Source: Acanthornis magna (lineage: Eukaryota > Chordata > Aves > Passeriformes > Acanthizidae). Taken from it: 64,000 bases of DNA. The position numbers and the translations under genes are program-made. The notes below the pieces were generated by a model. It searched no databases. It had not been told where the DNA came from and was given only the letters and a program-made list of their open reading frames with translations. The DNA lies in the NCBI GenBank assembly GCA_036785705.1, contig JAWUZG010000051.1:17326501-17390500 (forward strand). Reading direction: 5' to 3'. How positions within the stretch are numbered: position 1 is the stretch's first letter; each line of letters starts with the position of its first letter. Positions 36,871 to 51,212 of this stretch are shown one piece after another.

Positions 36871-39800
36871 TGTCTGAAGAAACTTAAATATTTCTTTAAT
36901 AAAGGTAGCGATGGCTTCCCTCTAACATTATTGCATTCATTTCACTGACTTTGTTGGCAAAAAGCCTTAAGGAACACTTTTCTTAGAAAAAGACTAGTGT
37001 CCTTTAAAAAATGCAGTTTTAAAATCACTTTCCAAACAGTGTTAGGTTCAACTTTCAGATTAAATTAAGGCTTGTCTGATATAATCCAGAGATCAGATGT
37101 GCTTTGTGCAGGGAAAGCTGGCAGAAGTTAATTTTAGGAAGGGAGTACATTTAAATCCACTTTTCTAAACTTATTTCTGAGCTAGTCTTTTTGATCTCAA
37201 TGTCATACATGCATGTGTGTTAAAGTCTATTGTACGTATTTGAAATGTCTAGCCTGGAAAATAAGCTACACACATGACAAAGACTTCAAAACATTTTGTT
37301 CATATCTATCTTAATTTCCTCATAAAGAAAAATAAACTGGCACATTGTTTCCTGAACAGCAACAAATTACAGGTAGAACATTTAGATGTAACTATAATGG
37401 GAAAATTAAGTGGTAAAAAGAGTCTAAGCACAAATGGTTTTCTTAAATAGAAAAGATAAAACTCTGGCTACAGTGAAATCAATGTTATAGCTTTTGCTGA
37501 CTTAACAGAATCAGAGAGAGGAGGGATGGAAGCCAGCCTTCCTGATCCTCTTCATACTAAATGTTTCATAATAAAGATAGATAACACAAAATTCACAGAA
37601 ATCCAAGAAGAAGGAAGAGATGGTGAGAGGGACAAGGATCCCACCTCACCACTGGCAGGATCCAAGCACTGCCACTGCCCCACTTCTGAACACACAGCTG
37701 GGTTCCCACTATTAGTTGAACAGCTGTTTTTCAAGAAATCGATTAACTCCTCTCACCACTTTAAGGAAAACATTTTTGGGGAGCCATAAAAAAGAACAGA
37801 AAATCACTCTTATGCACTCAGCTTCAAAAATGTAGTTATCTATTTTCTTCAGGTTTTAGAGACTAGTGAATGGAATGACCTTGCCCCTCAGCAGATTTTT
37901 GGCAAGAAATCTCAAGATAGAAATGCAATAATGTGCTCCAAGATTGTGACCTCATCTCTACTTAGCATGTTCCTAACACCTATCAAAAGGGAAAAGTCAC
38001 ACATTACCTTTTTAGTGTAACAATTAACAGCTAGACAAAAGGAAAAGCAGCGAAACCCAGATGTTTCAAACACAGAGCAAAACGAGTACAGATTTGCTGA
38101 TCCACATAGCATGGGTTTGCTGTAATATGGGTGCTTAGCTGCACCCAGAGAATTTCAGGAACTTTTGAAGTATGAAGCATTGCCAAGTATTAGCTCAGAT
38201 GTGTTAAATACATTGTCAGGTGGCTATACCCCGGTCAAACATAATAGAAAGTGACCATACATTTCCTACAGTTTGTAGCTTTGCAATACGAATGTAGAAT
38301 GAATGAACTTTACACTATGCAACTGACAGAGAAGGACACCAACTGTTCCACTTAGAAAGTGTAACTGAAAGAACAGAACCAAATATCTGATCCCTTTAGG
38401 CCTTGTAATAGAATTAAAAGCGACTGTAAGTAATGTAGAAACATATTCTGCTACATGCAAGGACAATTCTCTAAACTGTTTTCCCTATGTTTTAGTTTAT
38501 ATCTTCACCCCAGGCCATCATTCTCCCTCTCAGGGCAGCTGATACCCTTCCATTCCCAATGTGGCTGTTTAGAATATTCAGGGAATCAAATTAAAATAGA
38601 TACTCACATCAATAGTTTGGATTTTCTGGCCCTAAGTGCTAGCCCCTGCCTAGAGGTGCTAAGATTGGTACAATATTTGAGAGGACCTTATTTACAGTTT
38701 CCTAATTTTAGATCTTCCCTGCAGACTGTACAAGCAGCCAAGACAGAAGGTCTTTGACCATGCCCTAGGTGACCATGCCCAAACCTGTGGCTCTTTCTAT
38801 GGGCAAAGATGTGCAAAGCAGCCCCAGAAAGACCTTAAAAGCAAATTTTCTTTTCTTTTCCTGCCAGCAAGATAGAAGAATGAAGATGTTCTACACAGCT
38901 ATTCACAAAATCCTCCCAAATTTTTTCTAGTCCCAAATGAATTTCTAGTAACAACCTGACATCTACGTGAAGAATCAATCAATGAAGGGAAACGAGAAAG
39001 AGCAACAGTCTCTTGTTCCCTTAGAAGCATTAGAGATCGCTTTCAAATTACATTAGCTTTTTCTCACTTAATGAATGACTTAAATGTACAAAAGGAAGAC
39101 AGAGAGAGTATACCATCTGAGTTTTTCATGTTATTAGCACCCATAAATCTCAAGTCACACACAATGCTAATACTGTATCTATTAAAATATTCAATTGCAC
39201 AGTATAGATTTCATGAGAACTATCGCCTCGTTTCTGGACAAGGGATCAAGAATCTTCACCACTTCTCACAATGCCTTTCTACCCCTTATAGCTGGAATTA
39301 CAGCACATTCATATAAATCCCATCCATTTCTGGTATGAACACTTTCAGCATTCAATCATTTACAGAAAAAACCCACAATGGCTTTTAAAGGGAACACAGC
39401 CTTCTATGTGAAAATACTGGTAAGCTTTGAGCCTTTTTTCTAAGCCAGGCTTCATTTTTTAAAAAATATTGGGCATTCAGAGCATTGTATGACATCAAAA
39501 CAAACTGACGGCAAACAGCTCCTTGGTAAATCAGTCCTGGTGTGTCCGTGGATGCAGGAACAAGAGGAGAGTCTGACTTCCAAGGCCTAGATTCACTCCT
39601 TCAGTGTGAACCTGCTCTGCTGGAAGGCCTGCAAGGAGTGATTTCATTGTCTGTGATTTGGTTGCTCCATTAATAAAATTGGCCTAAGAGCATTTAGCTT
39701 TTTTTTGAAAACACTTTTTGAACTGCTGATGAAAACCACTACAAAAATCAGTCTTGTTCATTTCCTGATTCTGTATTTGTACAATAAGGACCTACCTAGG

Positions 39801-42800
39801 ACTCAATGGTTCTACACCAAAGAAAACCAAAGTACAATGATAGTAACCACCAGGAAAAGATTTAATCAGGACAGTCATTGCTACTTGATTGTCAAAAAGC
39901 AAACCCCTACCATCTGAAATCTGGTAGTCCCTGCATAGGTTTACCTTATGTTGTAATATTAAAGAGAAAGAGAATCAATTCACTTCTAATCAGCAGCAAA
40001 GTTCTTCTAGGTGATCTGTCAACCACAGCCATCATATCCAAACTTGCTTAGTAGCTCCATACAATGAAAGTGAAATTGTCAATATCCTGGTTTTCGTTGG
40101 AAATTGGGCTGACTCCTCACCAAGTCTTTATACACAGAGGAAGATATAAATAGGATGGCAAAGGATTTCTTGCTAACAGCCTAGACTAGATTTAAAACTA
40201 TGACCTGCTGCATAATGCTTTATATCCCAGATGAGCAGTTCACTTTCTCCTGTGTCTCAAATGTAAAAGAAAGTATTATGGCAGTATTTTTTCACCATAA
40301 TATTTTTTTCTTGAATCTTATGTCATTACCTAGACATACATTGCCCTTTAATACCATACCCTCAGCCAGATGTCTGTCCCTATAAAAATGCTCTGGAGAC
40401 AGCATCTATCTAAGACATATATTGATAATAGACACGTTGTATGTGCATAATCAGATCATATTAAAAGAAAAAAACCCCACACCTCTAAGTGGTATGTGGA
40501 TACTTTTAAGTCTCCAGGACCTAGCAGAGGACCAACAAACTGCCCAGTTGGCTTACTACTGGTCTTCATTTTGCATTACTGGATGAAAAGCCCCTATGAT
40601 GGTTGAAGTGTACACCTGCAATCTTTTCCATAAAATTTAGGAGACTGCAGAAATGTCTGCAGATTAAAACTGAAACATTACTGCAATAGGATAGTCCAAA
40701 CACAGGTCAAGAAAACCCAACCAAGTGGTGTCCTTTTTCTGCCTCCTCTTTCACCTCTTTGTCCACACAGGCTTATACATACATAATGAGTAAGCCATAT
40801 GCTTTGTCAAGGAAAAAAAAACCAACAAAAAATGAATCTATCCCTGCATCTGTTTTGTACACGCACAAGCAGTGTGTGTGCACATAATTAAAAACTGAGA
40901 TTATACTTTCCATTTCAGTAGATTCACACGGATGACAGGAGATTTCCATTTCAAAGGTCAACGAAATTCTTAACCATAGGGCTAAGAACATTTCAACGTC
41001 TAACCATTAATTCCTTCTGTTAACATCTGCTTAACTAATTCATTGCAAATGTGCTGAGGAAAGTTCCCTTTTCTAACAGCTCCACATTTTCTCCTCAGCC
41101 AAGGAGAAAGTCAGAAGATTCCAACATCTTCAAAGATAACCAACAATAACAAGCACCATCAGAGTCATAGTTTGTCAAAAGTTATGTCGTGACATTTGTT
41201 TTTAAGGAGGAAAAGTAATCCCGATTTTTCACCCTCTGCCTATATAATAAAGAATGGAAGACAAGAGTGAAACATATTTTTGCAGCTTTGTCAGTCTCCC
41301 TGAATTCTTGCAGCTAAAGCTTTTACAACAGTCCATTTATACACTTACTGATTAAAAGTAAGTTATGCGATGGAAGTGATGAGCACCAACTTTTCAGAGC
41401 TTACAAAACTGAAGGCTCCAAAGAAGAATACTAAGCTATTTTTTCCTAGTCACCTTAATGTAATTCTTCCTTTTATGAAATGATTAATTGCTGGATTTTT
41501 TGTGAAGATATAATCTTTACAATACCATGTGTTCATTGTGGTTTCAGTATCTGCATCTGCCGCCCACTTCACACCTTGCTAGCACATCCTTAGTTCTGTC
41601 TCTCAAACATCAAATTTACACTAATCATGCCACTAAAATTAAAGCTCCTAGCTCACCTCCCCTTGTGGAGCAATCTATTGTTACTGTAATACATTAAAAA
41701 AGGCCCAAAGAAATCAAGAGCAAGAACAAAAAAAGATCATTATGCCTGTACTGTTTGCATTTCAATAAAGAGAAGAGCAAGACAGACACCCAAAATGACT
41801 ACACTTTGTTCAGTATTCTTTTCCACTGTGCTTTAGTAGTAAAACCTCTGGGCCATGCTTTCTCAGAAAGGTATTCAGAGGATATTTATTTCCTCTCATT
41901 CCATTAAGATCTCTCTTAATTAGTGTTATTTTAAAATATACACACAGGACCATTTTTGTAAATTCAAGAGGACATCACGAGGCAAGCACATGATACAGTG
42001 AAAGCATTGTTTCATAGCAAGTATGAGACTTCATTTGTCCCTGGTTAAAGAACAGTGGTGCTGTAGGCTGACAGTACCTTGGTTGCCACGGCATCTTCCT
42101 GTGTTAGATAACTCTGTGTCACGGAAGCTGCACTGCCCCTGCTTGTAAGAAAGTTCATGAAAATAGCCTTGGTCTAGTTTGCCCCTAACAGCAATTACTG
42201 GTGCCTAAGAAAACAAGAGCCTTTCCCTTATTACTGTCAGCAGCACAGGACTTAGCCAAGATCAGTGACTAAAGTATTCTGGCACTACCCCACAGAGGAT
42301 GGGCAAATCCAAGTAGGATCAGAAGCTGCCAGGACATGGAAGTGAGGCCATATGGCAATGTGAAAGCATGGGGTAAATTGCCAGTCATATTTCTTATTCC
42401 AAGTTCAGCACCATAATTTCTAGGATTCTATTACAGAAGAATGCCATACTAGATCTAATGTGAAGTCCCCAACACACCAGTAGTTTGCCTTTGACAATAT
42501 GTGAAAACCAGACACATAAAAAAGGAAGCCCGATAAGCAAAACACACCTATGGAAGACAATTTAAGAATGTGAAGTGATGCCTTAGAGACAAAGGTGAGA
42601 TTAAATCACTGAGCAAGTGAGATTTTTTACGGCTCTGAGATTTGACTAGTGGGTTGTCTTTTCACAGAGAAACCCAAAATATCTTTGAATCCTTTGTTGT
42701 TGATATCATCTTACAGCAATCAATTCCACACCCAAAGCCAAGTATCACAGGAGAAGCATTTGGGAATTTTTGGGGTTTCAAGTGGCTTGCATATTGATTC

Positions 42801-43602
42801 TCCACATTTTACAGAACAAGATGAAGAGAAACTACAGATTCCCTTCTCTACCAAGTTTCATTATTTTGCTTTCTGTTACAGTGTTATTTATTCAACTCAT
42901 GTAATTTCATTCTTCAACTTATTTCTATGACAAACTTAGTCTTCCAAGCAGTCTTCTCTGGGTCCTCATACTTCTTGTATCTCTTTGAAGTGAAGAACAG
43001 GAGACCAAGCTTTTCCCTTCAATGCCAAAAGTATGAGAAGTGAAAGTCTTTCACCCACCCTGCCCCAGTCCAGATGAAGCTCGAGCATGAGACAGCACAG
43101 CACAAAGACCAGCACATCATCTCACTATGACACATTCTCAGTCAACCATGAGCAGTTACAACTGCAATGCCAATAACCTCTGCAATTCACCACTGCAAAA
43201 GACTCAGAGAAGGACAACACATTTGCTTTGAGCATAGACAAGTGATAACTAGCAGTTTTTAAAGGCCAGCAGTTTAAAAAAACCCCAAACAATTATGAGG
43301 TTAATCCATACCAAAATGGTATCACAGACTGTTTCTTGCTCTTTTCATGAAGTAAAGCTGCTTGGCTTCATTTGCTGACATCCACTGAAATACAGGGAAC
43401 TTTTTCAAGGAATTGGACAGTTTTATATCAAGGTCATGTGACTGCCTCCCTGCTGAAGCCCATATATCAAAGCAGGCAGCTGCTGGCCCGAAAGCACAGC
43501 ACAGCATCTATTTTCACATAGGAATTACTGTGTCGCTTGGCAGAATTCTGTTCTATATTCAGGGGGTGACATAAACCACAGCAATGAACCCTGGAAGCTG
43601 AG

Positions 43603-43618
43603 TCTCTCTCTCTCTCTC
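43603..43618. repeat. (TC)n dinucleotide repeat
   Basis: About eight TC units in tandem. Confidence 0.85.
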
Positions 43619-46600
43619 CCCTGCACTGCACGCAGAGGTGAAATACCCGCAAAACGAAACCTGTCCTGTGCCAGGGAACTGTATGCTGAACAAGCATTCT
43701 CTCAGTCTTTCTTGGTCCTTTACTCCAATAAGGAAAGGCTGGGCTCAGCTTCATTAATAATTAAAACTAGATATGCATAAATTATGTTCATGGAAATTAT
43801 GGAGAGGTTAAACTGAACAAATTGAGAAATAATCCTCTAGCAATACATATTTCAAAATGCCATACTCAAAAATACTACTCTGTGCTAACATACCGTATGT
43901 TAGTGTTTAATGATTCTGTCTGAGCTACACACTTTTAAAAAGATTAAAACAAATTTATTTCTCCATTCTAAACAGGCACAAGTCATAGAGATAAAGAAAA
44001 AAAATCAGATTTTTTTTTTTCAAAGAAAAGAGAGTTTCTGGCTTTTCTCATAATTTATTTTAAAAAATTACACCCATCTCATAAAAATGTACCTTTGAAA
44101 TTGGGATATTGCCAAGGAGCTTAGGCTTAACATTCAATCTAGTAATAAAACTGTCAGATTGAAGGAGAGGACAGAAATGAATTAAAGTGAACTACAATAA
44201 AGACAAATGGGAACTGATTCACAGTGATTATGCCTTTTTAATGCACAAAAACAGAAGAAGGGTTAACTGGATTGGCAGATGTTCCACAGAGACAGATCTT
44301 ACTGACCAGACTGGGACTAAATTGAATACTGAATATGAACGCTGAGATGATAATCTTTCCAAAATTGAAAAGGGCACTGTGGCACAGCAATCTCAGCTGA
44401 TGACACATACACAGAGTTTATTCATTTATTCAAACATAAATCAATGTATCAGTCTAGACTATTTTTTAAAGTTTAAGGGAAATGTGTGACAAATTGTTTT
44501 TCATTTCCTCTTTAGCAACCAAAAGGTAGAGGGCTTCTCGTTCTGACAGCCTGTTCACTAGCCAGCATAAGCTGGGGCTGCAGGCTGATAGCTCAGCTTC
44601 CCAAATCCTGGAGCCAAAGTGCCTGCCTAGGCATTCATGCCTGGAAATCTCAGTAAATATTTTACTTAAAATTCCATAGACGTGAAAATCAATTCAGCAG
44701 TGCAACTAAGCTTACACTTATTTACTGTATGAGTCTCTGTATATTGCTTTTGCCCTGACCTTTCATAACTAATTTATGTATTATTCCCTTTCTAGTCTTC
44801 ATGTTTTGCCTTTCTAAATGAAATGTGGCAAAAGACCTGCATTTAGAAATTCATATTTCCCTTTCTTTTTCCTTAAGCAAGTCTTTCTTTCTTTAAATTA
44901 AGCTAGCTCCATGCTGAGTAATGCCAGTGAATGTGGGGCTACAATAACACAACAAATTTAGAAAGGAGAGATGATATATGCACAGCTGAGAGATCTATTC
45001 AAAACATGGAAGGCTTACTAAAAAAGAGAAAGGAAAATCTCATTTATGCATTAGTCAATAGAAACAGAATTAGGAACCCAGTTTGATCAGGTTGCTGCAG
45101 AGAAGTTAAATTTAAGCTTTATTTTGTCCTACAGAGGTGAAGAAAAAGGAAATTACAGCAATTTCTATCAAATAAGTGGTAGACAATGAGCGCTGGAAAA
45201 CTTCTCAGCCATGATGACCTTGGTGACCTGAGAATGAAAGAATTCTGTCATTCTGCAAAATGGGGGAAGGAATTGAGTATCACTGGTTAATAACTGAGTT
45301 TGAATACCGGGCACATTGTGAGATATCTGTTTTTCCTTAGTGGTATTTTTTGACAGACAAAAAAAATCCCAACCAAACAAACCTTAACCTAAGAATCCAG
45401 GATGCAAAAACCCCCAAGGTATTAGAAGGATTGGGAGTGTGTGGTCTTTTCATCCTATACTTGGATATCCTGTTCTTTACACCATACAGTTACCTCTTAG
45501 CCAAAATTCAAGTGCTCACTCATGAGCAAGCAAGCAGCCAAGCTCTTCACTAATCCCATCACCTGCTCTGGTCACCAGGGAGGAGAATGAGGGAGAAAAA
45601 CACAATGGCAGAGGCCTCTGTACCAGACTGTCTCCTATCTCCTCACCCCATGGATGACTCACCCTTACCTCAGCATGGTACACACTATTTATTAAGGAAA
45701 AGAAACAGAGAAAAAAGCACCTTTCAACCTTTCTGTGAGCAGCCTGTATAAGCCATTCATTTCAGCTTTGCCCAGGACTGTCTTTCACTTCCCAAAGCCC
45801 ATTTCTGATGGTCTTGAGGTTAGCACTGATGGTTCACTCAATTTGTGGCTGTGCTGTCACATGTGAAAAGCCACCAGCTGACTCTGACATTTCAACTTCT
45901 CCTCCGTCTTCACTATTGGATCAAGGTCACCTGCACAGCTGCCCCACTTAACAGTGACAGTGACTCTGCTGAAGCACTCCTTCACCTAAGTTTCCTGTCT
46001 TTCCAGAGTTATAATCAGAAACCATACTCCATGGTTTGCTAGGACTCTGCTCACCCCCTGAGCAGTGTAGGTACATAAACCAATGACTGCAGTTAAACCT
46101 TTTTAGCAGCTGTAGAGGACACAACATTATCATCCACTTTGTTAAAACTCAGTCCAATTTGTTTCTTTGCACAACACCAAAGAGCTGCCTTTCAGATAGA
46201 TGCCTCAGAAGTTCTTTACTATAGGGTTTAAATTACATATGAATTATTCCCAATGAGCAGCGGTGACAAGAAAAGAGACAAGTCCCTTGCAGACCCTTTT
46301 TCTTCCATTAAGAGAGTCAAAGGGACATGCTTTAATAAAAAGAGCTTTCCCAGTTAAATTCCTGTGAATTATTTATGCTCTTCTCAGATGTTTAGGTACA
46401 CATCCAGCCCTTAGATTACACATGTGCGTTATCAGCAAGAAATGGAGAATCATTCCTGCAGGGAATTGGAATTACAGCAGAGTCTAGTCAAGAAGAAAAT
46501 GTAGAGCCAGACAACTACTGCTCTCCCCTCCTGAAGTGTTCATATTTGGCGTTTGCCTGCAATACAGAATACAGTTTTTCCATAAACCAGAATTTAGGTA

Positions 46601-48637
46601 TACAATTGTCATCATAATTCTACACCTAAAGTCACACAAGATATATGAACACCTACTCTCTGGGCACAAAGCCCTCTCTTTCATGTAAATGACCTTGCTT
46701 TCTTATAAAAACATACAGAGTTCTACATTTTATTTTCTACCTGTCCTTTTTCCATTCACCTTGAATAAGGAGGTACTAATGATGTGCTAAGCAATAAATT
46801 TATGTGCTCTTTGAAAGAGAAGTAATTCTACGTATGCTGTCTTATACTGTCTTTCTCTCTGGGCATCTGACCTGCACTAAGGCAGAAATGCTGTCTTCCT
46901 CTACATGTACATCAACATCATTGGCACAGCGAGTACAGAAGTTCAGCAATTATACCAAAATACCACATCTTTTGTATCAAACCCTACCAGTGAACACCTG
47001 CTTGACAGGACTGTAAAAGGAAAAAACATGCACAGAAAGTTAAATAATGAAGGAGGGAAGAGGGAGAGAGCAGCTAAAGAAAACACTAGGAATAGACCAA
47101 GTTTTCTCAGGAGCAATGGGCTCAACACAAGGAAAGAACAACCAAGTCTGGCCCCTTCATGCCAGTATGCATCCCAAGCTGCTAACAAATCAGTCAACTA
47201 CAGATGACAGCACACAGATACAGGGAAACAGATCACTAAAAAAATATGGCTTTTAGAAGTGCCAGAGCTCAGCACCTGAGCCAACTGACAAAATTGTGAA
47301 GGAGTCTGGGGGCTTGAAGCAGAGCTGTGAGACACCCGAATTGTGAAGCTAACATGAGTCACAGCCCAGCAATCACTCCTCCCTTCCCAGCTTTTCAGTT
47401 CAAAAGCCACTCACCGTCTGAAATGAAAACTCGTTGCATTTGAACTATCAAACCAATGATCGAGTATTGAGGATGCTGGGCGCAGCTACAGTGCATGGCA
47501 GAGGTTTTTTTCTTATTAAGCTTTACGAGGGAGGAAAAAAGAGTTGTGTTTGATGTTTCCAGTTAGAAAATGTAACCTAAAGGCATACCAGCCTGTCCGA
47601 ATTATTACCTGGAGAAGCAACATCAAGAAAACAATGGGAAAAGGATCGTGTTGACCCCTTCCCTACTCCTTCCATCTTCTCAGCCTCTTCTCAACCACTT
47701 TTTCTTCTTCCTCCTCTTAATTAACCTCCTCTTATTTTACCTCCTCTTTTCTTTTAAGCCACCCAAACCTGCTGCTGCAGTCCTCCTACTACCTTATTAT
47801 GACGATTTTTACTTCTCTGTAACACTCAACTTTTTCCATTTCCCTTCCTGAAAACTTCACTACAAGCATGTTGCCTCACTCCCGTGCCCCCTCAACACAC
47901 ATTATGAGACTGCTTTGCATAAGAGAGAATGAAACTGCCTGTCTTTTACTAAGATAATTAGCAAGTACACAGGTACATGGGCTGCTAACAATTCTCAGAC
48001 AGGGCAGAGGAGATCCCAAGGGCCAGGTCAAGGAAAGGGAAGGGAGTTGATAACTCTAGACTCTACCCAGAAAGGCTCCATTGTGTCTCAAGGCTCCACA
48101 GGCCTGGAGTTCCTTCTGAGAGCTACTGAACACATCCGTGCTCTTCCCATAGTTACGGTGAGTGTTCTTTAGCTGCTTTTATGCACTGGAGTTAGGAAAA
48201 CGTGTCACAACAGCTGCACTGGTAGAATAACCAGAACATAAATACTGTCAGTGTTCAGCAAGGCTGAAATTAAACCACCTTGGACTAACAGAGATGAAGC
48301 AGAGTTCTACACGCACACTGAATCATGAGAACTATTTAATTCTGAAGTGTGACATACCATAGAGGGATTATTTTCTCTTCACCCACAAAGAAATAGTCGA
48401 AACCTTATCTCTAAGAACAGTCTTTTACATGCAGATGATGTTGAATGAGAACTTCTCATACTGGCAGCAGGAAAGGGGTAAAATATCTAGAGAGCTGCTG
48501 CATACTGTCATGAATCACTTAAAAAATACCTGCCACAAACATAAAAAATACTTCTTTTATGATGCTAATACATTTTATATGTTTCTTTCTCCTCAGTCTT
48601 TTCTATTTCTATCAGCACTCTATGGCACCAAAAGCTT

Positions 48638-48662
48638 AAAAAAAAAAAAAACAAAAAAAAAC
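48638..48662. repeat. A-rich tract
   Basis: Two A runs separated by one C, followed by C-rich sequence. Confidence 0.85.
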
Positions 48663-49519
48663 CCCACCCCAAGACAACAACCTAGAGAGAGTTATTAAAA
48701 AGAAGTAAGAGGTTCATATGGAACCTGTAATTTTAATAGCTAATTATTTTCTCAGTTTTCAAATTCCAACATGCAAGGATCACATTCACAGTTCATAAAC
48801 ACAATTAAAGAGATTTTCTCAAAATTCATAGTTGTCACAGATGGCAACAGTTACACCTTTCAGCCCAACTGCAACAGCTGGCTGTGTGAACTACAAACAG
48901 CTGGATGGAATCCACTTTCAAGGCAAGCAGTAAAAACTACACACAACCACACTACTCACTTCAGAGAATCAAGAAGAATGCAGACGAAAGCATAAATCAG
49001 AACAACGCAAAACTGAACTAATTCAAAGACTACCTTCTGAAGAGCTTCAGTCTATCATCTCAAAAAGATGCCATAAAATACTATTTATAAAGTAGACAGA
49101 AACACACTTGTGCTGGACATACAGCACTAGTGCATTCAGTTATGCATCTGGCAGGAAGATCACTCAGAATAAACTGCATCTGGGTCCATCACACTCAGCA
49201 AGAGTTATAGGCCTCTACAAGATCTAATCTTATTTTAAGAAGGTATATTTGCTGTAATTAATTATATTATTTTAATGTATTTGACTCCTGTCCTAACATC
49301 AGCAAATTAGATTTCAAGATAAAATTAGTTCTAACATTGATTCGACTTGAGTACTAATTCCTTTAGTCATTAAAGATAATAACTCATTACACCAGACAAC
49401 AGAAACATGCTCACCAGGTTATTTAAAAAATCAATCTGTCATACATCTCATATGACCACATCCTATATAAGTTAAGTACTACAATCACAAGGTAAGAAGA
49501 GACATGAAGTGAAATTCAT

Positions 49520-50034
49520 CAAGTGCTCTACTTTGTGCTGGTGGAGTTTTGGGTGCCTCAATACTTGAAAGACAGAAAATGTCCAAAGGAGAGGCATCCT
49601 CAGATGGTGAAGGCTCTGGAGGGGAAGCCATATGAGGAGTGGCTGAGGGCACTTGGTTTGTTCAAGCTTGAGAAGAGGAGACTGAGGGGTGAACCCAGTA
49701 CAGTCTGCAACTTCCTCATGAGGGGAAGCAGAGGAGCAGGCACTGATCTCTTCTCTCTGGTGACCAGTGACAGGACCCAAGGGAACGGCCTGAAGCTGAG
49801 TCAGGGGAGGTTTAGGTCAGATATCAGAAAAAGGTTTTTCACCCAGAGGGTGCCTGGGCACTGGAACAGGCTCCCCAGGGCAGTGGTCACAGCACCAACC
49901 TGACAGAGTTCAAGAAGTGTTTGGACAACACTGTTGGGTACATGGTGTGATCCTTGGGGCTGTCTTGCGCAGGGCCAGGAGTTGGACTTGGTGATCCTTG
50001 CGGGTCACTTCCAACTCAGGATATTCCGTGATTT
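49520..50034 (+). mobile_element. CR1 LINE fragment with open C-terminal frame and 3' end
   Basis: The plus-strand frame at 49523-49903 stays open for over 120 codons. It reads LGLFKLEKRRLRGEP, GTDLFSLVTSDRTQGNGLKL and FFTQRVPGHWNRLPRAVV, all CR1 ORF2 C-terminal motifs. After the stop, the 3' UTR-like part runs through GTTGGACTTGGTGATCCTTG to a TTCCGTGATTTT end. It is 5'-truncated and cannot be autonomous. It is antisense to TSPAN9 and better preserved than the other copies here. Confidence 0.93.
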
Positions 50035-50086
50035 TAAGTACCTTCTCTGACCCTCATATTTTCTTAATTGTTTCCTAACCACCATT

Positions 50087-50123
50087 AAAAAATAAATAAA
50101 TAAATAAATATATAAATAAATAA
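50087..50123. repeat. (AAAT)n microsatellite
   Basis: About eight to nine AAAT units with one TATA interruption. It lies roughly 50 bp after the end of the preceding CR1 copy. Confidence 0.9.
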
Positions 50124-50949
50124 CCACTGAAAATTCAATGTGCATTGGACTTTCGTACACTGGAGTAAAGGTGCATTTCTCACACTCTTCTGCTTCCATT
50201 ATAAGCAGGATTTGCCTAAGTTATCAGATAATTATTCAGCCAGCTAATTTGATTGCCTCTGGCAATGGCCAATCATATCTAGTTGAATACAAGCATATCC
50301 CTTACTGTGCAAAATTATCCCCAGCTGAAAAGTAGAGTAGTCAGAAAGCACGCATCTGACAAGAAAACGCCAAACTTCTTTATCTTTGAAGGATGTTCAT
50401 TAAGAAATTTCAGAAGAAGATTTCTCTTATCAAAGATAGTGTATGACATATCTGAGCACAAAAGAAGGAATCTTATCCTGTACATCCTTAATTAGGATAA
50501 TGAAGCCTTTGGTTTCAGTGGGACCACCTCTACAAATAACGACTCCTCAGACAAAATGCAGGAATAAGTCCCACTCTCAGAACTTTGAGTGTTTTCTTAC
50601 ATAACTCATATTGGTGAGGGTCACAGAAGGGTCATAAAAACTCCTCAGTAACTCTACAGATAGCTGAATTTGCAGAATGCCGGGGCCAGACCAGCTATTA
50701 TCTCAGGACAACAATTACAGCAATGCCAACTGTTAAGTGAATGCCTACTTCCTGTACAAAAGACAGAGTGTTTTACTTTATTTGTCTTCCTTACCAGTGC
50801 TTTCACAACAGTTAGACCCCGGAATTTTTTATCCAAAAAGGATCTCTAGAATACAAGCCTATCCCATATATTGAATCACTGTAGAATAGAGTGCATTGTA
50901 ACTAAAAAATGCTTGGTGCTTCCTACCTGACAGCAACAAGGAACATTTA
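50124..50949 (-). other. TSPAN9: TSPAN9 long first coding intron, segment 6
   Basis: About 0.8 kb of intronic DNA between two plus-strand CR1 copies. Nothing recognisable was seen in it. Confidence 0.65.
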
Positions 50950-51212
50950 CAGTGATAGGATGTGAGGGAAGGGTTCAAGGCTGCCTCATGGGAAGCTCAG
51001 AATTGACATTAGGTAGCATGTTTTTACTGAGAGGGTGATCAGGTACTGCAACAGCCTTCCTGGAGAAGGTGGCCAATGCCTCAAGCCTGTCAGTGTTTAA
51101 AGGCAGTCTGGGCAATGCTGCTTTGGGCAATAATCTGCTTTAACTTCAGGTCAATCCTGAAATCGTCAGGCCATTGGACCAGGTTGCTGTAGGTCCTTCC
51201 TAACTGGAACAC
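50950..51212 (+). mobile_element. CR1 LINE fragment, 3' end
   Basis: The plus strand shows the CR1 block resembling GACAGGATGAGAGGGAATGG, then ACTGAGAGGGTGATCAGG and CAACAGCCTTCCTGGAGAAG, and ends near GGTCCTTCCTAACTGG. It is about 260 bp, diverged, and antisense to TSPAN9. It lies 0.9 kb from another plus-strand CR1 copy; both reach a 3' end, so they are separate insertions. Confidence 0.87.

Larger units (their letters stand above)
36871..49519 (-). other. TSPAN9: TSPAN9 long first coding intron, segment 5
   Basis: More than 12 kb of AT-rich intronic DNA. It holds a short (TC)n run at 43603-43618, a T run near 44011-44020 and an A-rich tract at 48638-48662. No mobile element, RNA gene or exon was recognised. 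Confidence 0.68.
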
